A stretch of DNA of 64,000 nucleotides from Symbiodinium natans (lineage: Eukaryota > Sar > Dinophyceae > Suessiales > Symbiodiniaceae): assembly GCA_905221605.1 (NCBI GenBank), contig CAJNDS010000395.1:1-64000 (forward strand), given 5' to 3'. The notes beneath the pieces are model-generated. The model was not told the DNA's origin. It searched no databases and saw nothing but the letters and a program-made list of their open reading frames with translations. Shown in pieces: positions 20,330-30,286 of the stretch. Every line of letters starts with the position of its first letter. Within the stretch, counting starts at the first letter, position 1. The position numbers were made by a program, and so were the translations under genes.

Positions 20330-21775
20330 CGCTGGCCGATCGCGGCGCAGCTTGCACGAGCTCTAAGAGCACTCGTAGCGCCTGTAGGGGCCCTTAAACT
20401 AGAAGGCGGCCTCGAACCCAGACAAAATTTTGCACTGCACTACTCACGAGCCAGTGCTGCACATACAGGCACTCAAGATGAATCACACATCAAGCCTCTC
20501 ACTGCAAGACTGCCGTCACGCAAAGAACAGCCTATGTACTGCAACAGTATGCTCATCACAGTTGCAGTTTTGCCTAGGTGGCACAGGGCTTTGCTGCAAC
20601 ACTACACCTGAGCCTTAAATCCTATGGAATGCACAAACTGGTTTCTACACTGCGCCCTGGGTTTATAATACCTTGTATGATCGCCCCTGCGCCTTTCGGC
20701 ACTGTGGCGGCCTACTCCTTGCGGCACACAGCCTGGTAATTCTAACTGCATAGAAGCCCTTTGTGACAGCCTTCAATCAGTCAGAGGCTCACATCATGAC
20801 ATGGCTTCATGACTAGCACTTGCACAGCACTGAAACAAACAGACACCCCAAACAGTAACACCAAAAGCATTTGCACCATCAGCTTAGCCCTGCCTGGTGG
20901 AGTTCTGGAGGTGAAGCAACTGGCCTTAAAGTGACAAACCATGAGAAACCAAAGGATCAACATGCTGAGTGGATTCAAGGCACATGTTAAGCACTGACAA
21001 AGCTCGCCCAGGCCAAACCTCTGGGAAAACCAGTGCTGAGGGCAGGACTGCTGAAGATTGGCAGATCTGGGTCGTCACAACTTGCCCAGAATGCAAGGAG
21101 AAGGGGGGGGGCTGGGGTTGACAGTTTACAGTTTGGTTTGACAGCATGATCGCCCCTGTGCCCCCCTTGAGCCTGGAATGACAAATTGGGTCTTGCTCTG
21201 CTCAGGCAGCGCCTTTCGATTTTGAGCTGCACCCCTGCTCCTTGGGTTAGGGTCCAGGGTTTGTTGTTTAGGGTTTTGGGTTTTTAAGGTTTGGCAGCAA
21301 ATCCTAAACCCGAAACCCTGCAAAAACCTTATTCTTTAGGGTTTTGGGTTTCGGATTCAAGGCTGCGCCTTTCGGCACAAACCTTTTGGAGGCAGCGCCT
21401 TTCAGCACAGTGCCGACTTGCTCCTTGGGTTAGGGTTCAGGGTTTGTTGTTTAGGTGTTTAGGGTTTTTGGCTTCGGATCTAAGGGTTGGCAGCAAACCC
21501 TAAACACCAACTAAACCCGAAACCCTGCAAAAACCTGAGGGCCCAATTGCTCTTCCTGAAGGAGCGTTGATGCTGCGACTGAGGCTCTGACATCCTTGGT
21601 GGCAAGATTTTTATGCCGCCCTGCCCCCCCCCCCCCCCTTTCTGCTCCATCTCACAAACCCTCCCGACCCATCCCTGCTGGATTACTGAGGCTTTGAAGG
21701 CACAACTATATTAGCACTGTGCTGGAACATTGAGCTGTGCAGCTTAGAGTCAATTTTTTTGGGGCCGTTTTGACA
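20330..21775. other. No supported gene; hairpin motifs and telomere-like tracts
   Basis: A plus-strand frame (20168-20611) overlaps the minus ORF and has no recognisable content. The region carries several GCGCCTTTCGGCAC-type motifs (about 20690, 20718, 21210, 21362, 21393), a TTTAGGG-like tract at 21240-21540 partly repeated (CTCCTTGGGTTAGGGTYCAG at 21238 and 21420), and a C15 homopolymer at about 21627. Confidence 0.4.
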
Positions 21776-22215
21776 ATGTTTTCAATTTAAGCTTAAATAA
21801 ACATTTTTTTGAGAGCCCATGTTTTAGAACCATTTTTTCAGCCATTTTTTTCAACTCATCAAGCAGTCATCCTGACATCATGGTTGCTATATACAGTTTT
21901 TTTTGCTTATTGCTGTTTGGACAATGTTTTTTATTTAAGTTTTAAAAAGCCTTTTTTTTGAGAGCCCATGTTTTAGAACCATTTTTTTTCAGCCATTTTT
22001 TTCAACTCATCAAGCAGTCATCCTGACATCATGGTTGCTATATACAGTTTTTTTTTGCTTATTGCTGTTTGGACAATGTTTTTTTATTTAAGTTTTAAAA
22101 AGCCTTTTTTTTGAGAGCCCATGTTTTAGAACCATCTTTTTTTCAGCCATTTTTTCAACTCATCAAGCAGTCATCCTGACATAATGCATGCTATATACAG
22201 GTTTTTTTGGCTTAT
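21775..22215. repeat. Three-unit AT-rich tandem repeat, about 150 bp each
   Basis: Units containing GAGAGCCCATGTTTTAGAAC, CAACTCATCAAGCAGTCATC and GCTATATACAG occur at about 21811, 21959 and 22112. T-rich runs vary in length. The array ends about 70 bp before the breakpoint at which the left TLDc gene copy is truncated. Confidence 0.9.
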
Positions 22216-24840
22216 TTTACATGCATGTGTTTGGTTGTGAAACCTCTGATTGGTTTTGAAACCTCTGAATGACACGATCATGGCTTGCCGGTCGTTCTGC
22301 TTGTGCTTAAACTCCGTGGTCAGCGAGAACAGGAAGCCAGTGCGCTCAAGGTTCGGCGAGTAGTACGAGTTCCACAGCCGTATGTTCTCGGGGCCGAGGA
22401 CCGGGCTGCTCCAGCTGTTGGCGTTGTATCCACCAACCACCTTGCCCGTGCTCAACTTCATGACGGTGATCGTCCGGCCTTAAAAAGAGCTCAGGCTGTC
22501 ACACGCAGGGGCCTAAACAGTATCATACAACATCACAGACATTCACAGACCGCTGGCACCCAGGAAGGCCTTTGTTGTCGCAGCCGGCGTGGAAAGCTGC
22601 TGGGCTATCACCACCATGCGTAGACCTCTGGTAGCAGAGCGTCCAGCGCTTTGAGCTTTGCACCCAGTCCCGCAGCCTCAGCTCACGGGTCGAAAGATCT
22701 AACACCCAACAAACCAAGCAAGACATCCCCAGAGCAGCAGTCGTAGCTTTGGCCGAGGGGCAAGCCCTGATGCTTCTCACTGACCAGCTTGCTGTTGGAG
22801 AAGAGGCTCCCTTCCACGCAGCAGGACTCCGCTAGGCTTCCGATCTTTTGCTCGGCCAGGTCGATGTTCACGAAGCCGTGGGGACACAGGAACTCGCTGC
22901 ACTTGGTGCAACAGGAGGCCGAGCAGGTCTTGGCCTGGGCGTTCTTGGGCAGGCTGCCATAATGCTGCACGATGTAATGAGAGTTGGCTGCAGCTCCGCC
23001 GATGGCGCTGCAGAGTTGGGCGGTCTTGGGCACAGGGGACGGGAACCTCAAACTCGTCGCGCTGGCCACCTCGCTGGCATGGTCCTGGCCCTTGCACGTC
23101 GCCAGCGCCGCCTGCTTGTCCGCATCCTTAGCAAAGACTTGGAGCAGGCACTGCATGCGCAGCAGCGCCGCCCACTCGTCTGCAAGGTCTGCCTGTTGCT
23201 GCTTCACCGCCTCCAAGTCCTGGTTGTAGGCAGCCGTGGCCTGCTCATAGCATCGGGAGTACTCCTGACAGACGCTGGTCTCATCTTCTTGGATGTCGCA
23301 GGAAGCTTCGTCCATTGTGTCCTGCTCGCGGCCACAAGCTTCGCGGATGCCTGACCAGGTGTCCTTCAAACCGCTGCACTCCGCAACCTTGTTCTCCAAA
23401 GAAACGGTGGCCCTGTCGCACTTCTCCTCGGCTTCCCTCACTTCCAGGTTCCGTGCCTCGTAGTACTCACGGAGCCTGCGAGTGTACGCTTCCTCCGATT
23501 CGCCCTCTTGCTTGGCGCAATCCGAGCTGTTCGCTTTGTTGAACTCCCGGACCACCTGGCACGCAGTCTCCTGCAATACCAACTGTCAGGGGTCGATCTG
23601 CAAATCTATGCAACCCCAAGGACAGTCCTTCTCGGCACCAAGCTGGCTCTCAGTGGCGGAGCAGGTGGAGTGGGCAGTGTGCGCGTCCGATTCCTCCTGA
23701 GCTCATGTTCTTGGCTTGAGACAGGGCGACTGTCAGATTGCCGTCTCTAACGTGGCTCACGTGGCCCACAAGCAACCGTGTTTGCAAGAGCGCTCCTTGC
23801 GGCAGGTCTGATGCTGAGTTTGCGCCTTCTTGAAAACACTGGTCTTGCCGGCCAGCTTTCCATCCGGGCCCTTGTCTTTCGCCAAAGCCTCGTCACACCT
23901 TCAGCTGCAGGCACATAGGGCTTACAGTACACATCATTACACAGCACCCATGGCAGCCAATTGGCTCGGCTCTTTACACAGGCTGCAAATCCCCCGTTCA
24001 CACCTTGCCTAGTGTATCCGGAGCTGTAATGTGCGTCGAGCTCCTTTTGCAGATCCACCATGGCAGTGCGCATCGTTGGTTTCATTTCCTGCTCCATGAC
24101 GGTCTTCAAGGACTCAGACAGCCCAGCAACGTCGGGTCCTAGCAGGGCACTGGTGCTATCCTTGGACTTCTCTGGATTTCTAGTGTGTGTGTCAAATTGG
24201 TTTGTTTGTTGACGGTGTTCAAAGCTCCCATAGAAGACCCGACCTGCGCTGTTTAGCAGCTGCTGCACAGAATTCTCCAGCGCCGCCATGTCATGCTTCC
24301 GCTGATGCGGAGACCCTGACGACACAGTCCTCAGTTCTAGAGAAGCGACGCGAAGGTCGTGACAACCAGCAACCACTTGCGATTAGGCCTGCCCTCAGGG
24401 TGTTTCTGCACTCCCCATGTCGACGTGCACAAATAGCTGGCGATCCGATGCATCTGTTGCATTTGGGCTACTATATGAGTGTTGTTGTTTCTTTTCCTAT
24501 GAACAGCTCATGCTTGCCAAACCTTCACCCTTCGTCCCACTCAAATATTCTCCGTCTGCTGATGTGGTCGGGGCTGTGAGAAGCATGTTTTCCAGGTCAA
24601 AGGATGTGAAACGTCACCACAGATTTTCGAAGATGCGCTCTTTCTGTCCGGGTTGAATTTCAGTTTCGGCAAGTCTCTTGCGTTTCCATGTGTCCAAACT
24701 ACCGTCCCAACCTGCAAGTGCTGTGACGTGAGAGTCAGTGAGAGGCCGAGGCTCGCCGACTGGTCGCGCCGGCTTCGCAGAAGGGCGGCCTGGGCAAACC
24801 AGGCAGCCTTCAGCAGGAACACGGTGGCCAGGAACTGCAT
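22171..24840 (-). pseudogene. Secreted Cys-rich TLDc protein gene, truncated copy 1
   Basis: Tandem copy of the gene at 25410-28179. Exons in order: signal-peptide exon from the ATG at 24840 (MQFLATVFLLKAAWFAQA); an exon about 24000-24180 with VAGLSESLKTVMEQEMKP and KELDAHYSSGYTRQG; the large cysteine-rich exon (ORF 22683-23582); a TLDc exon around 22570-22690 (LRDWVQSSKRWTLCY); and a last TLDc exon starting about 22478. The last exon matches copy 2 only down to about 22288 (FKHKQNDR). It then runs into unrelated sequence and a stop at 22171, losing roughly the C-terminal 80 residues, more than half of the TLDc core. The large exon differs from copy 2 at only a couple of residues, so the duplication is recent. 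It may still be transcribed but cannot make a complete TLDc fold. Confidence 0.75.
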
Positions 24841-27800
24841 TGCCTTGGCGCGCAACACTGATTTCCGGGAGTTGCAGCATGTTGCACTGCACGCAGAGTG
24901 AGACCCGGACCAACGCAAGTGGCGTTGGGGACTGGGAGGGCTGGCGCCGAGCGCTGTGCAAGACGGCAGAGCCAAAAAGCTACAACGACTTATGTCAAGC
25001 TACGAACCCTCGGCATGACGATCATGGATGGCAATAAAACCACTCAACAACTCTCGAGAATTTCTGGTCAACTGACATCGTCAGCCAAATTTGGATCATT
25101 AAGATAGGGTTAGCAAGTAAGATGGCTCTCACGTAAATCAAACGAAGCCACGCCACAGCCATTACTTTTCTGATTTCTTCGCGCCCAATCATCAAACGGC
25201 TAGGACAGCTTGAAAAGCTGGGGGCGCCCAAGAAGTGAAAACCCTTTCGGAATGGAGCAGCCAGGCCTCCAAGAAGTTTTTTGTGTTCTTCGATCACAAA
25301 ACTAAAGGCGCTTCCGAAAGGGTCTTTCCTGTCCTGAGACCCCCCTCAGAGCCCCGATCGCTGCCAGATCTACCAGGATTCGCTTCGCTGCGAAGGCATC
25401 ACAGCTGGCTCAGGCCTGGTAGAAGACCTCCATCTCCTCGATGCCGAAGTTGTCGAAACTGCCGCAGAAATCCTGCCGCGCGATGTTCTCGGTGGTCTGG
25501 CCGAGCCGGGTGATGTAGGTGTAGCCGATGTCGCATTTGTTGCGGCGGTGCCCATAGCCCGTCTTGCCAGCCTCCCAGGAGAAGGCCTGGAGGTCCCCAC
25601 GATGGTAGAGGCCGAAGTTGGGTCCCATAGTGTCCCCATTCCAAGTTGCATACTTGTTGTAGTGCAAGAAGCGCCGGTCGTTCTGCTTGTGCTTAAACTC
25701 CGTGGTCAGCGAGAACAGGAAGCCAGTGCGCTCAAGGTTCGGCGAGTAGTACGAGTTCCACAGCCGTATGTTCTCGGGGCCGAGGACCGGGCTGCTCCAG
25801 CTGTTGGCGTTGTATCCACCAACCACCTTGCCCGTGCTCAACTTCATGACGGTGATCGTCCGGCCTTAAAAAGAGCTCAGGCTGTCACACGCAGGGGCCT
25901 AAACAGTATCATACAACATCACAGACATTCACAGACCGCTGGCACCCAGGAAGGCCTTTGTTGTCGCAGCCGGCGTGGAAAGCTGCTGGGCTATCACCAC
26001 CATGCGTAGACCTCTGGTAGCAGAGCGTCCAGCGCTTTGAGCTTTGCACCCAGTCCCGCAGCCTCAGCTCACGGGTCGAAAGATCTAACACCCAACAAAC
26101 CAAGCAAGACATCCCCAGAGCAGCAGTCGCAGCTTTGGCCGAGGGGCAAGCCCTGATGCTTCTCACTGACCAGCTTGCTGTTGGAGAAGAGGCTCCCTTC
26201 CACGCAGCAGGACTCCGCTAGGCTTCCGATCTTTTGCTCGGCCAGGTCGATGTTCACGAAGCCGTGGGGACACAGGAACTCGCTGCACTTGGTGCAACAG
26301 GAGGCCGAGCAGGTCTTGGCCTGGGCGTTCTTGGGCAGGCTGCCATAATGCTGCACGATGTAATGAGAGTTGGCTGCAGCTCCGCCGATGGTGCTGCAGA
26401 GTTGGGCGGTCTTGGGCACAGGGGACGGGAACCTCAAACTCGTCGCGCTGGCCACCTCGCTGGCATGGTCCTGGCCCTTGCACGTCGCCAGCGCCGCCTG
26501 CTTGTCCGCATCCTTAGCAAAGACTTGGAGCAGGCACTGCATGCGCAGCAGCGCCGCCCACTCGTCTGCAAGGTCTGCCTGTTGCTGCTTCACCGCCTCC
26601 AAGTCCTGGTTGTAGGCAGCCGTGGCCTGCTCATAGCATCGGGAGTACTCCTGACAGACGCTGGTCTCATCTTCTTGGATGTCGCAGGAAGCTTCGTCCA
26701 TGGTGTCCTGCTCGCGGCCACAAGCTTCGCGGATGCCTGACCAGGTGTCCTTCAAACCGCTGCACTCCGCAACCTTGTTCTCCAAAGAAACGGTGGCCCT
26801 GTCGCACTTCTCCTCGGCTTCCCTCACTTCCAGGTTCCGTGCCTCGTAGTACTCACGGAGCCTGCGAGTGTACGCTTCCTCCGATTCGCCCTCTTGCTTG
26901 GCGCAATCCGAGCTGTTCGCTTTGTTGAACTCCCGGACCACCTGGCACGCAGTCTCCTGCAATACCAACTGTCAGGGGTCGATCTGCAAATCTATGCAAC
27001 CGAAAGGACAGTCCTTCTCGGCACCAAGCTGGCTCTCAGTGGCGGAGCAGGTGGAGTGGGCAGTGCGCGCGTCCGATTCCTCCTGAGCTCATGTTCTTGG
27101 CTTGAGACAGGGCGACTGTCAGATTGCCGTCTCTAACGTGGCTCACGCTAGCCCACAAGCAACCGTGTTTGCAAGAGCGCTCCTTGCGGCAGGTCTGATG
27201 CTGAGTTTGCGCCTTCTTGAAAACACTGGTCTTGCCGGCCAGCTTTCCGTCCGGGCCCTTGTCTTTCGCCAAAGCCTCGTCACACCTTCAGCTGCAGGCA
27301 CATAGGGCTTACAGTACACATCATTACACAGCACCCATGGCAGCCAATTGGCTCGGCTCTTTACACAGGCTGCAAATCCCCCGTTCACACCTTGCCTAGT
27401 GTATCCGGAGCTGTAATGTGCGTCGAGCTCCTTTTGCAGATCCACCATGGCAGTGCGCATCGTTGGTTTCATTTCCTGCTCCATGACGGTCTTCAACGAC
27501 TCAGACAGCCCAGCAACGTCGGGTCCTAGCAGGGCACTGGTGCTATCCTTGGACTTCTCTGGATTTCTAGTGTGTGTCAAATTGGTTTGTTTGTTGACGG
27601 TGTTCAAAGCTCCCAAAGCAGACCCGACCTGCGCTGTTTAGCAGCTGCTGCACAGAATTCTCCAGCGCCGCCATGTCACGCTTCCGCTGATCCGGAGACC
27701 GTGGCGTCACAGTCCTCAGTCAGAGAGCAACACAAAGGGCTTGGCAAACAGCAAATCCGATGCATCTTTTGCATTTGGGCTTCTGGATGAGTGCTGTTCT

Positions 27801-28390
27801 TTTTGAGCTGCAGTTCTCCAACAAACCTTTCTCATGATCAGCTCATGCTTGCCAAACCTTCACCCTTCATCGCGTTCAAGTGTTCCGTCTGCTGGTGTCG
27901 TCGGGGCTGTGAGAAACGTGTTCCGGGTCAAACGATTCGAACGTCACCACAGACATCTCTTCGAAGATGCCCTCTTCAATTCGGGTCGAAATTCAGTTTC
28001 GGCAAGTCTCTTTCCCTTGCGTTTCCATGCGTCCAAACTACCGTCCCAACCTGCAAGTGCTGTGACGTGAGAGTCAGTGAGAGGCCGAGGCTCACCGACT
28101 GGTCGCGCCGGCTTCGCAGAAGGGCGGCCTGGGCAAAGCAGGCAGCCTTCAGCAGGAACACGGTGGCCAGGAACTGCATTGCCTCGGCGCACAACACTGA
28201 TTTCCGGGAGTTGCAGCATGTTGCACCGCACGCAGAGAGAGACCCGGACCAACGCAAGTGGCGTTGGGGACTGGGAGGGGCTGGCGCCGAGTGCTGTGCA
28301 AGACGGCAGAACCAAAAGGCTGCAACGACTTATGTCAAGCTGCGAACCCTCGGCATGACGATCATGGATGGCAATAAAACCAATCAACAA
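22288..28390. repeat. Tandem segmental duplication (about 2.7 kb per copy)
   Basis: 22288-25049 matches 25673-28390 in the same orientation, with an offset of 3386 bp over most of the length falling to about 3339 at the 5' end. Identity is very high over the large exon and lower in introns and toward the 5' end. The left boundary is sharp at GTCGTTCTGCTTGTGC (22291, 25679). The 620 bp between copies (25050-25670) contain the 3' end of copy 2's TLDc exon and unique DNA. Confidence 0.95.
25410..28179 (-). CDS. Secreted cysteine-rich protein with C-terminal TLDc domain (complete copy 2)
   Basis: The start is set by a signal peptide at 28179, MQFLATVFLLKAACFAQA, followed by LLRSRRDQ. Later exons: about 27310-27565 (LGPDVAGLSESLKTVMEQEM, then KELDAHYSSGYTRQG and Cys-containing CVKSRANWLPWVLCNDVYC); possibly 27100-27290; the large exon 26100-26968 with CQVVREFNKANSSDC, charged helices (YEARNLEVREAEEKCDRA) and paired cysteines (SASCCTKCSEFLC); then the TLDc domain on two exons. 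The first TLDc exon, about 26080-25956, has LRDWVQSSKRWTLCY and FHAGCDNKG. The last, 25864-25410, has RTITVMKLSTGKVVGGYNA, TGFLFSLTTEF, GPNFGLYHRGDLQAF and EEMEVFYQA before the stop. TLDc proteins such as OXR1 act in oxidative-stress responses or bind V-ATPase; a secreted form would act elsewhere. Introns use AG acceptors and at least one GC donor (25956). Confidence 0.8.
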
Positions 28391-30211
28391 GCCTTTGGGT
28401 AAAGCGGTGGTGCACGGCCGTTTTTGTCCGTTGAATCTATGCCAGGCCCTGCTTGGTCACTAGGCGGCATCACCGGCAGCTCCAATGTGGTCCCAGCAGT
28501 CATTGACTCAAACGAGCTTTGCCCAGCCTGACAAAGTGCGCACCAATTAATACTGCTCCTTGCAATTTCATGTCACAGTTTTCGACTCCATCTGTTCGAG
28601 TTCATATTCTTCGCTTCTTGATACTTTCCAAATCTACAGGGTCAGCGCGAAGCTGTTCGAGCCATGAACCCCCAAGCCCCTGCAAGTCCGGGGCTTGGGC
28701 TTCGCTCGATCTTCTGCTGATTTGTGAGGCCCTGGAGGACTTCCGCAGCCAAGCCTCAGTTTCAGCAGTGCGAGCTCCCCTTCCCCGGACTCGAGGCAGT
28801 TGCGGCATCTAAACAAGGCGACATCCTAGGCCCCATAGGCACGACATCTCAACGAGCTGCAGAGGGTGTAAGGTCGTTCTTTCTACACAAGGACAGGAGG
28901 ATGCGGCGCAGCACTTGCTCACCTGAAACTCTCTTGATGCGAGCCGGATGTACCAAAGCTGCAAACATCCACAAAAAACGAAGTCAGATCCACCCGCTGA
29001 ACATGTGAACATCTATGAGATTGGTCGCAACAGCAACAGTTGCAGACTGCTCTGCAAGCTGCCGGGCTTGAGCTGGGCGCCCCAGTCCATGCAAGGCTGG
29101 TGAGGTTTGTTCAATTACAGTGTTTTTGTTAAAAACGACTCCTTTTACCTCTTGTCCCGTGGTCGCGGGAAACCCTGCTCTTTCATGCTCTTTGCCAAGC
29201 CCATCTCGTGTTGCCGCAGCCCTAGACCCTTAAACCCGAAACCCTCAAACCCTAAACCCCCACCCCCCCTACCCCAAGGTGCGTTGAGGATGGCTGAAAA
29301 AAAAGCCCAGCAGCTCATGTCGCGACCCCGCCGCTGCTTGAGGGCTTCGATGAGGTCCTGGAGAGAGTTTAGGGAGAAGTTCCCTGACATCATGGAGAAT
29401 GCACACAAAAAAAACATCTGAACCCTAAACCCTAAACCCTACACCCTAAACCCCAAACCCCAAACCCTAAACCCTAAACCCCAAAACCAGGCCTGTGGGA
29501 CATCCTTCCCGGTGCGCCGCATGACCTGCTCACGGGCGCAGTTGTCTCTAGCAGTCTTCGGAATTGGAACATGTCGCTCAAGGTTGCTCATGTTGCTCCA
29601 CGGTCTCAGTCTCAGCTGAAATTCTCTTTTTTTGGGATCCCTTTCCTAGTACGTAGAACGGTACTTGCAGAGCGACAGAAGGCCACTCCAATTCTCCACT
29701 TCATCTTCAGAACAAGTGTTCTTGAATGAGCCTGCGTGATGAAGATCATGGCATGCCTTACGAAGCAAGCATCGGTGCCCGCATTTGAGAAATACAGAAA
29801 CAACGCGTCTTTCACACGGATGCGAGCTGTAGGCAAGATAAGCGTCAACACGTGGATGATAAACTTAGCTCTGCTCAGACGACTCAGCCAGAGCCCCAGC
29901 ACTGCAGTCGGCTACAGCACGGAAACCTGGTCCCGGTACGGTCCTGAGGCCCTGGCCCATCGGGGCCTGATAGCCGAGTGTGAGTGCCGACATGTCTGGT
30001 GACTGCGGGGCTTGGAAGCCGGATAAAAGAACCGCAATCCTGCCGGGCTGCATGCTTTTCAATCTGAAGCCCCCTTTCAAAACTAACTTCAGCACCTGAC
30101 ACCCGAACCGCTAATTATACACTGCCTACACCCTGAGCATCCCTAAGCCCCAAACCAGTGCCCCAAACCGAAGTTAGACTCAAAGCAGCCCGGCATAGTC
30201 CGGCCTTTGCG
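28391..30211. other. No confident gene; possible last helicase exon
   Basis: No domain-bearing ORF. At 29357 a minus-strand acceptor (CTCTCTCCAG) precedes DLIEALKQ, which resembles the helix after the DEAD-box core, so the helicase may end near here; this is weak. A CCCTAAA array lies at 29420-29480. A plus-strand open frame through the same bases (MAEKKAQQLMSRPRRCLRAS) is an equally possible short ORF. Confidence 0.3.
29420..29480 (-). repeat. Interstitial CCCTAAA array
   Basis: About eight CCCTAAA units with CCCCAAA variants, bounded by unique sequence. Confidence 0.85.
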
Positions 30212-30286
30212 CAGCAAGGTCACGGCGGTGCCCTTACGTCCTGCGCGGCCGGTCCGGCCAATGCGGTGGACGTAGTCCTGACCATC
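30212..30286 (-). CDS. DEAD-box helicase exon with motif VI
   Basis: The acceptor TGCAG at 30287-30291 precedes GATGGTCAGGACTAC. The exon encodes [16 protein letters not shown] followed by RKGTAVTLL; the arginines of HRIGRTGR contact ATP in this family. Joining it to the exon ending INFDPPE gives exactly seven residues between the Asp of INFD and YVHR, as in DBP2/DDX5-type helicases. The donor is probably GC after TTGCT. Confidence 0.85.

Noticed and set aside
22848-23354. Plus-strand frame of 168 codons (and its twin at 26234-26740)
   Set aside because: It is antisense to the cysteine-rich exon, which has family-like TLDc exons downstream and a signal peptide upstream on the minus strand.
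29107-29421. Plus-strand 104-codon ORF
   Set aside because: It overlaps a minus-strand candidate helicase exon and has no recognisable content; neither could be preferred.
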